From Manis javanica (Eukaryota > Chordata > Mammalia > Pholidota > Manidae), in NCBI RefSeq assembly GCF_040802235.1, contig NC_133161.1:15455001-15519000 (forward strand): 64,000 nt of DNA. The letters are read 5' to 3'. The notes under the pieces are model-generated. The model saw only the letters and a list, made by a program, of their open reading frames with translations, was not told the origin of the DNA and made no database searches. The translations under genes were made by a program, and so were the position numbers. Numbering within the stretch: the stretch's first letter is position 1; every line of letters begins with the position of its first letter. Positions 1-9,560 of this stretch are shown here, piece by piece.

Positions 1-1487
1 TCCTTCTAGTGTCTGTATCACGTTAACTCCAGTGGTCTCTGACACTTCCATGGATGTGGACCACTATTAACAGCATCTGAACCATAGTAGTTACCAAATG
101 TGTATCACTTTGTTTTCATTACTGTACTTTTTCTTCCAGTGTTAACCTAAAACTGCCAAATATGTGGCTGTACTCATATCAGAGGACATAGTATATGCCA
201 ATAACCAAGTCTCTGAGAAGAAAAGGGGGGATGTGAAGGACTGAGAATATATCAGCAGGAAAATGGCTCCCAGCCACTTTCTCTCCTCATAAAGAAGCAG
301 CTGCATGAGCAGTTGCTCCTTGATACAGAATATTTCAGCCTCAGTAAGCCCTGATTTGAGAACTCTGCTTCAAGTCCTGATGGACATTGAAGGAGCTGCT
401 GTCTCAGGCTTTGAGGGCTTTTGGACAACAGTTTGTACTTTCTTTCCCCTTCTCTCCTTCCCTCCATCCCTCCCTTCCTTCTTATAGAGACCAGTCACTC
501 AGTGACTTGAGGGAGTTTCAGGCTTCTAATGAAGAGCTAGTTTAGGCTGTTTGGAGAGATGGCGCACACCATGCATTGGTGTTTCGAAAATTCCAGGTAT
601 GCCATTCTGATAAATCTCTATGGGGTCACAAGGAATCATAGAATTTGAGGTTAGATAAGCTACTAAAAATGATTTCAAAGTTATAAAAATGTTCATGACA
701 TATTTTATCAAGTTCCCAATAATCTTAAACTTAAGGTAACATCCTCATTACTGAAGTCATCATTTTTCAAGTCCCTGTGGTTGCAAAGACATATAGTAAT
801 CAAAAGTTGTCATGGCGTAGAACCATCAACTTTTGAACACACTGCTAATAAAATTAGCCTGTACTCAAAGAGCCTTCTTTTCCCAGCTCTAGCATCTGTC
901 CTCAACTATTCAGACACAGTATTATTGGACAGTCTCTCACTGATTTTTAAAATGCTGTAATGTCATAATAATGTGATGTGATGTGAGGAAAATAAATTGT
1001 AGAAAAGCATCATAGATTTTTTTAAAAAGATAGAGGACAATGACAGGGTAATCTTTGGAAATGAGAATAATAAATGAAGAGTACAGAATAAGAGAGAATC
1101 TTGGACAATTGATGAAAGCTTTATATATTATGAATATATTCATGCTGCAGAATTAAAACATGAAATGAGGCATAATATATTGTCTTATACAATTTTGTTG
1201 GAAAAATGGAAACAAATATGAATAAATTAACACTTGCTTTATTATTTGGGTTAATAATTAGTGTTTATTTTCAATTAAATCTAAGTTTGTTAAAAAATAC
1301 AATTTCTTTTTATGCTTCATGTAAAAATCCCACTTACTATGAAATTTGGTCCCTTATCTAAAAATATATTTTCCAGGTACTAATTATCCTCAATGAAGCC
1401 CACCTATATTTGCCAACTGACCTTTGTGTGTGATTCAGTTTCTGATACAAGGACAGAGATGACTTTGAATGTCTTATGTTCTGTGAT
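1..1487. other. Gene-free flank with no recognised repeat
   Basis: No coding exon, RNA gene or confidently identifiable transposon is visible. The only structure is a pyrimidine-rich low-complexity stretch at about 438-483 made of irregular CCTT/CCCT units. The short ORFs here are not conserved in style and do not match a family I know. Confidence 0.5.
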
Positions 1488-1611
1488 CTGTTCTGAGTAC
1501 ACATTATACTTGTTTTCTCATTATTAATCATCATAGTAGCCTTCTGCAGTACCTACCAGTAATCCCATTTTATAGATGAGAAAAAACAAGCCTTAGAATT
1601 TAAGTAACTTG
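1488..1611 (-). repeat. MIR SINE, left half, interrupted by the L1 insertion
   Basis: The stretch reads as an antisense MIR: a 'cccattttatagatgag' segment is followed by the typical ttaagtaacttg block. The MIR consensus continues straight across the L1 into 9513 onward. The two halves therefore formed one ancient SINE before the insertion. Family assignment is from memory of the MIR core sequence. Confidence 0.65.
1595..1611. repeat. Target-site duplication, 5' copy (17 bp)
   Basis: AGAATTTAAGTAACTTG is present here and again, without a mismatch, at 9496-9512. The bottom-strand sequence at the start of the duplication reads TTCT/AAGG, one mismatch from the L1 endonuclease preference TTTT/AA. 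This is the expected signature of target-primed reverse transcription. Confidence 0.9.
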
Positions 1612-2391
1612 GGGGCGGAGCCAACATGGCAGCGTGAGTAGGACAGTGGGAATCTCCTCCCAAAAACATATATATTTTTGAAAATACAGCAAATACAACT
1701 AATCCTAAAAGAGAGACCAGAAGACACAGAACAACAGCCAAACTACTTCCACATGTGTGAGTGCCTAGCGCCTGGTGAAAGGGGTAAGATACAAGCCCCG
1801 GCCCGGCAGGACCTGAGCACACGTCCCCCCAGCTCCCAGTTGGAGGGAGAGGGAGCCCAGGACTGCTAAACACCCAGCCCTACCACCCACACAAGAGTGC
1901 AGACACAGTGCACACGTGGAGGGCTGGAAACTAGAGAAATAGGGCAGCAAGACCTCTGAGCGGGTTCTGAAGCTGATGCCCCTGTGACAAAGAAAAGCAA
2001 GTGCTTTTTGAAAGTCTTAAAAGGGACAGGGACATAACAGCTGGACGGAAACAACAAAGGTCACAGCCCAGTGGCTGGAAATTACAGGGAAAACCGGGCG
2101 CACTAACCCCCTGGGCAACAGCTCTGAGACCCCTCACGGAGATAAACAGCCAAACAACACCCCTGTCCATTACCCCTCCGGGCGCTGTGAAAGCCGAGAA
2201 GCAGCCTAAGGCAGACCACGCCCTCAAAAAGGGAGTTTTCTCCATTTCAGCCGGGCAAGACACAAAGACCCAGTCTACACACAATTACCCAACACAAGCC
2301 ACTAGGGGGTTGCAGTTGTCCCAGTAAAGAAAGGCCAGTAGCAAGTGGAAAGTTTGGCCCTCCCAGCTGACAGTCAATAGCACCTGTCAAC
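1612..2391 (+). promoter_or_regulatory. L1 5'UTR / internal promoter with YY1-like site
   Basis: This is about 780 bp of GC-richer sequence between the TSD and the ORF1 start. The first bases (gggggcggagcc) followed by CAACATGGC at 1622-1630 resemble the YY1 site near the 5' end of human L1 (CAAGATGGC), which directs accurate initiation. Presence of the very 5' end shows that reverse transcription reached the start of the RNA. Small ORFs occur on both strands here, the longest about 117 codons. None is recognisable, and I do not call an ORF0-like gene. Confidence 0.8.
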
Positions 2392-3254
2392 ATGAAAAGG
2401 CAAAAAAATACGATCCAGACAAGACTAACCCAGACAGCTTCGGCATCTGCTACATCTTCCCCTGAGAAAGAACCTGGGGAGACAGATTTAACCAGTCTTC
2501 CTGAAAAAGAATTCAAAACAAAAGTCATAACCATGCTGATGGACTTGCAGAGAAATATGCAAGAACTAAGGAAGGAGAATACAGAAATAAAACAAGCTCT
2601 GGAAGGACTTCAAAACAGAATGGATGAGATGCAAGAGACCATTAATGGACTAGAAAACAGAGAACAGGAACGCAGAGAAGCTGATGCAGAGGGAGATAAA
2701 AGGATCTCCAGGAATGAAAGAATTCTAAGAGAGCTGAGTGACCAATCGAAACGGAACAATATCCGCATTATAGGGGTACCAGAAGAAGAAGAAGAGAGAG
2801 AAAAAGGGATAGAAAGTGACTTTGAAGAAATAATTGCTAAAAACTTCCCCAAACTAGGGGAAGAAATGGCCTCTCAGACCACAGAGGTACACAGAACTCC
2901 CATGACAAGGGATCCAAGGAGGGCAACACTAAGACACATAATAATTAAAATGGCAAAGATCAAAGACAAGGACAAAGTATTAGAGGCAGCCAGAGAGAAA
3001 AAAAAGTTACCTACAAAGGAAAACCCATCAGGCTATCATCAGACTTCTCAACAGAAACCCTACAAGCCAGAAGAGAATGGCATGATATACTTAATGCAAT
3101 GAAACAGAAGGGCCTCAAACCAAGACTACTGTATCCAGCACGAATATCATTTAAATATGAAGGAGGGATTAAGCAATTCCCAGACAAGCAGAAGTTGAGG
3201 GAATTTGCCTCCCACAAACCACCTCTACAGGGCATCTTACAGGGACTACTCTAG
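2392..3254 (+). pseudogene. L1 ORF1p (RNA-binding nucleic acid chaperone), frameshifted
   Basis: ORF1p trimerises, coats L1 RNA and is needed for retrotransposition in cis. The reading frame starts with MKRQKN, preceded by the 5'UTR. Residues about 40-110 are Glu/Lys-rich heptads typical of the coiled coil (KVITMLMDLQRNMQELRKEN and onward). The RRM-like domain follows with RNNIRIIGVPEEE, then HRTPMTRDPRRATLRHIIIKM. At about 3006 a single G appears to have been lost in an A-rich run, moving the frame by one. After that the C-terminal domain is recognisable in the other frame (TYKGNPIRLS, ETLQARREWHD, LLYPARISFKYEGG, FPDKQKLREFA), ending at TAG 3252-3254. The intact protein would be about 287 residues, a little short for the family, apparently in the coiled coil. 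As it stands the open frame yields 236 residues with a wrong tail, so it is a pseudogene. Confidence 0.93.
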
Positions 3255-3449
3255 TTGGGAGCACTCCTAAAAAGAGCACAGAACAGAACACCCAACATAT
3301 GAAGAAGGGAGGAGGAGGAATAAGAAGGGAGAGAAATAAAGAATCATCAGACCGCGTTTATAATAGCTCAACAAGTGAGTTAAGTTAGACAGTAAGATAG
3401 TAAAGAAGCTAACCCTGAACCTTTGGTAACCACAAACTTAAAGCCTGCA
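3255..3449 (+). other. L1 inter-ORF spacer
   Basis: A 195-bp purine-rich linker between the ORF1 stop and the ORF2 start contains no reading frame of note. Mammalian L1s typically have a short non-overlapping spacer here, across which ORF2 is reached by reinitiation. Confidence 0.8.
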
Positions 3450-6400
3450 ATGGCAATAAGTTCATACCTCTCAATAATCACCCTAAATGTAAATGGACTG
3501 AATGCACCAATCAAAAGAATCAAAAGACACAGAGTAACAGAATGGATGAAAAAGCAAGATCCATCCATATGCTGCTTACAAGAGACTCATCTCAAACCCA
3601 AAGACATGCACAGACTTAAAGTCAAGGGATGGGAAAAGATATTTCATGCAAACAGCAGAGAGTAGAAAGCAGGTGTTGCAATTCTGGTACCAGAAAAAAC
3701 AGACTTCAAAATAAAGAAAGTAACAAAAGACAAAGAAGGACATTACATAATGATAAAGGGCTGAGTCCAACAAGAGGATATAACCATTATAAATATATAT
3801 GCACCCAATACAGGAGCACCAACATACCTGAAACAAATACTAACAGAACTAAAGGAGGAAATAGAATGCAATTCATTCATTCTAGGAGACTTCAACACAC
3901 CACTCACTCCAAAGGACAGATCCACCAGACAGAAAATAAGTAAGGACACAGAGGCACTGAACAACACACTAGAACAGATGGACCTAATAGACATCTACAG
4001 AACTCTACATCCAAAAGCAACAGGATACACATTCTTCTCAAGTGCACATGGAACATTCTCCAGAATAGACCACATACTAGGCCACAAAAAGAGCCTCAGT
4101 AAATTCCAAAAGATTGAAATCCTACCAACCAACTTTTCAGACCACAAAGGCATAAAACTAGAAATAAACTGTACAAAGAAAGCAAAAAGGCTCACAAACA
4201 CATGGAGGCTTAACAACACGCTCCTAAATAATCAATGGATCAATGAACAAATCAAAATAGAGATCAAGGAATATATAGAAACAAATGACAACAACAACAC
4301 TAAGCCCCAACTTCTGTGGGATGCAGCGAAAGCAGTCTTAAGAGGAAAGTATATAGCAATCCAGGCACACTTGAAGAAGGAAGAACAATCCCAAATGAAT
4401 AGTCTAACATCACAATTATTAAAACTGGAAAAAGAAGAACAAATGAGGCCTAAAGTCAGCAGAAGGAGGGACATAATAAAGATCAGAGAAGAAATAAACA
4501 AAATTGAGAAGAATAAAACAATAGCAAAAATCAATGAAACCAAGAGCTGGTTCTTCGAGAAAATAAACAAAAGAGATAAGCCTCTAGCCAGACTTATTAA
4601 GAGGAAAAGAGAGTCAACACAAATCAACAGTATCAGAAACGAGAAAGGAAAAATGACGATGGACCCCACAGAAATACAAATAATTATTAGTGAGTACTAT
4701 GAAAACCTATATGCTAACAAGCTGGGAAACCTAGGAGAAATGGACAACTTCCTAGAAAAATACAACCTTCCAAGACTGACCCAGAAAGAAACAGAAAATC
4801 TAAACAGACCAATTACCAGCAACGAAATTGAAGCGGTAATCAAAAAACTACCAAAGAACAAAAACCCCGGGCCAGATGGATTCACCTCGGAATTTTATCA
4901 GACATACAGGGAAGACATAATACCCATTCTCCCTAAAGTTTTCCAAAAAATAGAAGAGGAGGGGATACTCCCAAACTCATTCTATGAAGCTAACATCACC
5001 CTAATACCAAAACCAGGCAAAGACCCCACCAAAAAAGAAAACTACAGACCAATATGCCTGATGAACGTACACGCAAAAATACTCAACAAAATATTAGCAA
5101 ATCGAATTCAAAAATACATCAAAAGGATCGTACACCATGACCAAGTGGGATTCATCCCAGGGAGGCAAGGATGGTACAACATTTGAAAGTCCATCAACAT
5201 CATCCACCACATCAACAAAAAGAAAGACAAAAACCACATGATCATCTCCATAGATGCTGAAAAAGCATTTGACAAAGTTCAACATCCATTCATGATAAAA
5301 ACTCTCAGCCAAATGGGAATAGAGGGCAAGTACCTCAATATAATAAAGGCCATCTGTGATAAACCCACAGCCAACATTATATTGAACAGCGAGAAGCTGA
5401 AAGCTTTTCCTCTGAGATCAGGAACTAGACAGGGATGCCCACTCTCCACACTGTTATTTAACATAGTACTGGAGGTCCTAGCCACGGCAATCAGACAAAA
5501 CAAAGAAATACAAGGCATCCAGATTGGTAAAGAAGAAGTTAAACTGTCACTATTTGCAGATGACATGATACTATACATAAAAAACCCTAAAGACTCCACC
5601 CCAAAACTACTAAAACTGATATTGGAATACAGCAAAGTTGCAGGATACAAAATCAACACACAGACATCTGTGGCTTTCCTATACACTAACAATGAACCAA
5701 CAGAAAGAGAAATCAGGAAAACAACTCCATTCACAATTGCATCAAAAAAAAAATAAAATACCTAGGAATAAACCTAACCAAAGAAGTGAAAGACTTATAC
5801 TCTGAAAACTACAAGTCACTCTTAAGAGAAATTAAAGGGGACACTAACAGATGGAAACTCATCCCATGCTCATGGCTAGGAAGAATTAATATTGTCAAAA
5901 TGGCCATCCTGCCCAAAGCAATATACAGATTTGATGCAATCCCTATGAAACTACCAGCAACATTCTTCAATGAACTGGAACAAATAATTCAAAAATTCAT
6001 ATGGAAACACCAAAGACCCCGAATAGCCAAAGCAATCCTGAGAAAGAAGAATAAAGTAGGGGGGATCTCACTCCCCAACTTCAAGCTCTACTATAAAGCC
6101 ATAGTAATCAAGACAATTTGGTACGGGCACAAGAACAGAGCCACAGACCAATGGAACAGACTAGAGAATTCAGACATTAACCCAGACATATATGGTCAAT
6201 TAATATTTGATAAAGGAGCCATGGACATACAATGGCAAAATGACAGTCTCTTCAACAGATGGTGCTGGCAAAACTGGACAGCTACATGTAGGAGAATGAA
6301 ACTGGACCATTGCCTAACCCCATATACAAAAGTAAACTCAAAATGGATCAAAGACCTGAATGTAAGTCATGAAACCATTAAACTCTTGGAAAAAAACATA

Positions 6401-7284
6401 GGCAAAAACCTCTTAGACATAAACATGAGTGACCTCTTCTTGAACATATCTCCCCGGGCAAGGAAAACAACAGCAAAAATGAACAAGTGGGACTATATTA
6501 AGCTGAAAGCTTCTGTACAGCAAGAGACACCATCAATAGAACAAAAAGGAACCCTACAGTATCGGAGAATATATTTGAAAATGACAGATCCGATAAAGGC
6601 TTGACATCCAGAATATATAAAGAGTTCACATGCCTCAACAAACAAAAAACAAATAACCCAATTTAAAAATGGGCAGAGGAACTGAACAGACAGTTCTTCA
6701 AAAAAGAAATACAGATGGCCAACAGACACATGAAAAGATGCTCCACATCGCTAATTATCAGAGAAAAGCAAATTAACACTACAGTGAGGTATCACCTCAC
6801 ACCAGTAAGGATGGCTGCCATCCAAAAGACAAACAACAACAAATGTTGGCGAGGCTGTGGAGAAAGGGGACCCCTCCTACACTGCTGGTGGGAATGTAAA
6901 TTAGTTCAACCATTGTAGAAAGCAGTATGGAGGTACATCAAAATGCACAAAACAGACTTACCATTTGACCCAGGAATTCCACTCCTAGGAATTTACCCTA
7001 GGAATGCAGCAATCAAGTTTGAGAAAAACAGATGCACCCCTATGTTTATCGCAGCACTATTTACAATAGCCAAGAATTGGAAGCAACCTAAATGTCCATC
7101 AATAAATGAATGGATAAAGAAGATGTGGTACATATACACAATGGAATGCTACTCAGCCATATGAAAAGGGTAAATCCAACCATTTGCAGCAACATGGATG
7201 GAGCTGGAGGGTATTATGCTCAGCAAAATAAGCCAAGCGGAGAAAGAGAAACACCAAATGATTTCACTCACCTGTGGAGTATAA
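3450..7284 (+). pseudogene. L1 ORF2p (endonuclease-reverse transcriptase), multiply disrupted
   Basis: ORF2p nicks genomic DNA and copies RNA by target-primed reverse transcription. The start is ATG 3450 (MAISSYLSIITLNVNGLN). The AP-type endonuclease spans about residues 1-240, with catalytic or metal-site residues in place: N13, E45 (CCLQETHL), D147/N149 (GDFNT), D207 (SRIDHIL) and D231/H232 (SDH). The reverse transcriptase has [19 protein letters not shown] and the catalytic FADD at 5553-5564 (residues 702-705). The C-terminal Cys motif (CWRGCGERG...HCWWEC) lies at about 6844-6897. The end is TAA 7282-7284, about 1278 residues if undamaged, a normal length. Lesions read directly: TAG 3663, TGA 3762, TGA 5184 (CGA-to-TGA type), a frameshift in the A10 run 5744-5753, a one-base loss at about 6507, TAA 6664, TAG 6916, TGA 7162 and TAA 7171. 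It cannot make a functional protein. Confidence 0.95.
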
Positions 7285-7630
7285 GAACAAAAGAAAAACT
7301 GAAGGAACAAAACAGCAGCAGAATCACAGAACTCAGGAATGGACTAACAGGTATGAAACCAAAGGGAAAGGGACTGGGGAGGATGGCTGGGTAGGGAGGT
7401 ATAAGGGGGGGAAGAAGAAGGGGGGTATTAAGATTAGCATGCATGGGGGGGAGGGAGAAAGGGGAGAGCTGTACAACACAGAGAAGACAAGTAGTGATTC
7501 TACAACACTTTGCTATGCTGATGGGCAGTGACTGTAAAGGGGTTTATAGGGGGGACCTGGTATAGGGGAGAGCCTAGTAAACATAATATTCTTCATGTAA
7601 GTGTAGATTAATGATAACAACAACAACAAC
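7285..7630 (+). other. L1 3'UTR with G-rich polypurine tract
   Basis: Downstream of the ORF2 stop lies a purine tract with repeated runs of four to seven G (about 7370-7470). A stretch resembling other mammalian L1 3'UTRs follows, ending in a CAA-repeat at about 7616-7630. G-rich tracts that can form quadruplexes are a known feature of mammalian L1 3'UTRs. The UTR is interrupted here by the ERV-derived element and resumes at about 9287. Confidence 0.85.
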
Positions 7631-7831
7631 AAAAAGCAGTTCCTGTATGGTGACCTCCAATGAGTTCTACACAATGGTATAAAGGGCATATAAAAGTGTA
7701 GGCAAAGGGTTTGTTTGTGTTTATACAGATGATCAAAGCCTAATTTGGCTACCCTGAAAATGAACTAAGATATGATATGAAAACGAACTTCCAACATCAG
7801 CACTCTCTGGAAGACTCATGCCAGAAGATGA

Positions 7832-8359
7832 TCATCAAAAAAACCCAACAAAGATCCACACGCTGCTACAGGTGTAGATGCACTCATCCCACTGGTTCCT
7901 GGACTTGCCATGGGAATGAAGAAGGAGATATCTAAGCTGGCCTGTGCATACAGTAAAACAACAAATTTGACTGGATCTATACTGTTGGAACTCAACCAAG
8001 AATTAGGAGAAGTGCAAATTGTAGCGCTCCAAAATCTTACAACTACAGACTATTTACTGTTAAAAGAACATATGGGATGTGAACAGTCCCCAGGAATGGG
8101 TTGTTTTAATTTGTCTGATTTCTCTCAGACTATTCAAGTTCAGTTGGACAATATCCACCATATCATAGATAAGTTTTCACAAATGCCTAAGGTGCCTAAC
8201 TGGTTTTCTTGGTTTCACTGGAGATGGCTGGTAATTATAGGTATGCTTTGGTTATGTAACCGTACTCCTATTATGTTAATGTGTGTGTGCAATTTAATTA
8301 GTAGTTTAAAACCTATACATGCTGAAGTTACTCTACAAGAAGATATGTCAAAGAAATAA
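7832..8359 (+). pseudogene. Endogenous retrovirus env fragment (transmembrane subunit)
   Basis: The frame is open from just after TGA 7829-7831 to the stop ending at 8359 (first ATG 7910, 149 codons). It shows the order expected of a retroviral TM subunit. A hydrophobic fusion-peptide-like stretch (ALIPLVPGLAMG) comes first, then a heptad-rich region with LQNLTTTDYLLLKEH, a disulphide loop, a second heptad region, a tryptophan-rich membrane-proximal stretch (WFSWFHWRW), a membrane anchor (about residues 106-130 from the ATG) and a short tail. In the loop the usual CX6CC pattern is broken: Cys57 and Cys65 are present but position 64 is Gly. The surface subunit and signal peptide are absent, so this is a truncated relic. 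The motif style is that of gamma-type envelopes, and I cannot assign a named ERV family. Any function is unsupported. Confidence 0.8.
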
Positions 8360-8950
8360 TCAATCTTCCAATGTTTTCTTCCGCCTGCTACTTTTATAGC
8401 TTTTCTTCTTCCTTCCCAATTACAACCCCTAAATAGAATTCGTGCCTCATATCGAATTTACCATGTATCACAATTCTTCCAAGTGGTAAAGATACCTCAA
8501 GACAAATGCTGGGCATAGAAGCCACAGGGCATAAATCTGCAAAGAAGTAAAAAACTAACCTTTTTAAACAGTAAGGCTTCTCTCTCACTTACCAACTTTA
8601 CATTTCCCTGTATGGCCCCGGAAGATGACTGGTTAGCTAGAGACGGGTAAGATTCCTCAAGGGAGGAAGAACCTAAGACAGGCACAGTCACAGGGGGTCC
8701 ATCAGGTGAGAAATTGGGGATCAACAGAGGTAAGGCTTAGAACCTCTCCTCCCCTGTTCTGAGAGAAATCTGCTGCATCCGTGGATGTTTTATTGCCCTT
8801 GTCTAGCTTGGATTAACACATAGTCTACAGGCACACACCTGATCATCGACATTTGCTCTCTTACAGCACTAAACTATGTTTTCTACCTTTATCTTGCATC
8901 TACCTACCACTTCAGCATTTTATTAAAAATAATAATAATAAAGAGAGAAA
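8360..8950 (+). other. ERV untranslated region between env and LTR, ending in polypurine tract
   Basis: Non-coding ERV sequence follows the env stop. The stretch just before the LTR includes an (AAT)n run and the purine tract at 8940-8950, directly abutting the LTR's TG. That is where plus-strand DNA priming would occur in the parental retrovirus. The last approximately 95 bp are shared with copy 2. Confidence 0.7.
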
Positions 8951-9270
8951 TGTGGTATCCACATATAAATCAAGTATAAAAATCAAATGAATATTCATAT
9001 TTGAACTGACTGTTTATAGTTCATAATGCATGATCAAAACCGAAAGTTTCTGTGATGACTGCCCTTGTACTGTTCACCATGTAACTTATTCACTATCTAA
9101 GAATTTGTTCTCCATGTAAAAACTTGTTCTTTATGCTTCAGAAGATTGGAGACTGGCAAAAATTAGGCTTGGAGTGGATTAATGATTGTGCATTGAGCAT
9201 TGAGTCCCCTATACAGAATTTTATTGTTGTTAACAACCATTTGATCAATAAATAAGAGAGATTCCCTCAC
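8951..9270 (+). repeat. Partial LTR (U3-R) of the ERV, copy 1
   Basis: It starts with TGTGG directly after the polypurine tract and stops 18 bases after AATAAA (9247-9252), where the poly(A) begins. No U5 is present, as expected if the 3' end was set by mRNA cleavage. It contains about three diverged 19-bp tandem units (about 9073-9130, core ttcaccatgtaagaacttg). By eye it differs from the copy 2 LTR at about 20 positions plus a 3-bp gap. Confidence 0.75.
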
Positions 9271-9286
9271 AAAAAAAAAAAAGCAC

Positions 9287-9488
9287 ATACTTCCAATTGT
9301 AAAATAAATAAGTAACCAGGATGTAATGTATAGCATAAGGAATATAGTCAAAATATTGTAACAACTTGGTATGGTGATAGCTGGTACCTAGAATAATCAT
9401 GTATATAAATGTTGAATCACTGTGTTGTACACCTGAAACTAATGTAATACTGTGTGTCAACTACCCTTCAATAAAAAATAATTATCTT
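9287..9488 (+). other. Terminal L1 3'UTR segment with polyadenylation signal
   Basis: This segment resembles the L1MA-type 3' terminus: a 'cttccaattgtaaaataaat' start, a 'gttgtacacctgaaact' block, and AATAAA at 9470-9475 before the oligo(A). It resumes the L1 3'UTR after the nested element. It could instead be genomic sequence carried as a 3' transduction. Its strong L1 character argues for the first reading. Confidence 0.7.
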
Positions 9489-9495
9489 AAAAAAA

Positions 9496-9512
9496 AGAAT
9501 TTAAGTAACTTG
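9496..9512. repeat. Target-site duplication, 3' copy (17 bp)
   Basis: Exact repeat of 1595-1611 directly after the L1 oligo(A). It defines the right edge of the composite insertion. Confidence 0.9.
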
Positions 9513-9560
9513 CATCATCAAATAGCTATTGCATGAAAGAGAAGGAATTATATTCATAAA
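9513..9560 (-). repeat. MIR SINE, right half
   Basis: Continuation of the MIR interrupted at 1611. Only a short, degraded piece is recognisable. Confidence 0.45.

Larger units (their letters stand above)
7639..9278 (+). mobile_element. ERV-derived processed retrosequence (env TM - PPT - U3-R - poly(A)), copy 1
   Basis: A 1.64-kb segment lies between L1 3'UTR sequences. In order it holds a short upstream env part, an env transmembrane-subunit fragment (7832-8359), about 580 bp of untranslated ERV sequence, a polypurine tract aaagagagaaa (8940-8950), an LTR starting with TG at 8951, AATAAA at 9247-9252 and a 13-A run (9271-9283). It lacks gag, pol and a 5' LTR. The end just after a poly(A) signal, with an A tail, fits a reverse-transcribed ERV mRNA rather than a provirus. 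A possible 8-bp duplication, aaaaagca, lies at 7631-7638 and 9279-9286, but it overlaps the A tail and is weak evidence. A second copy (37772-38206) ends at the same position and has a clear TSD. Confidence 0.82.
1612..9495 (+). mobile_element. Full-length LINE-1 retrotransposon carrying a nested ERV-derived insert
   Basis: This is one insertion, bounded by a 17-bp TSD and ending in oligo(A). It contains an L1 5'UTR (1612-2391), ORF1 (2392-3254), a 195-bp spacer, ORF2 (3450-7284) and a 3'UTR with a G-rich tract (7285-7630). A 1.64-kb ERV-derived element follows, and then the final L1 3'UTR segment (9287-9488) with AATAAA at 9470-9475 and oligo(A) at 9489-9495. Without the nested element the L1 is about 6.2 kb, a normal full length for a mammalian L1. 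It is dead: ORF1 has one frameshift, and ORF2 has several nonsense codons and two frameshifts. The last segment resembles the old L1MA-type 3' end (ending cttcaataaaaa). Either this is the genuine 3' end of this subfamily, or the distal part is a 3' transduction. I favour the first because the L1 length then fits. Confidence 0.93.

Noticed and set aside
2001..2327. A 108-codon sense ORF in the L1 5'UTR
   Set aside because: It is upstream of the canonical ORF1, has no recognisable domain, and is probably chance in a GC-richer leader.
1553..2534. Antisense ORFs of 95-117 codons in the L1 5'UTR as an ORF0-like gene
   Set aside because: ORF0 is described in primate L1. These frames share no visible similarity with it and partly run into host DNA or ORF1.
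7639..9278. Interpretation as a provirus or solo LTR integrated by retroviral integrase
   Set aside because: There is no 5' LTR, no U5, no gag or pol and no 4-6 bp TSD. Both copies terminate at a poly(A) site with an A tail.
9287..9488. Independent old L1MA fragment present before the L1 inserted
   Set aside because: It lies inside the 17-bp TSD and directly before the oligo(A), so it arrived with the insertion.
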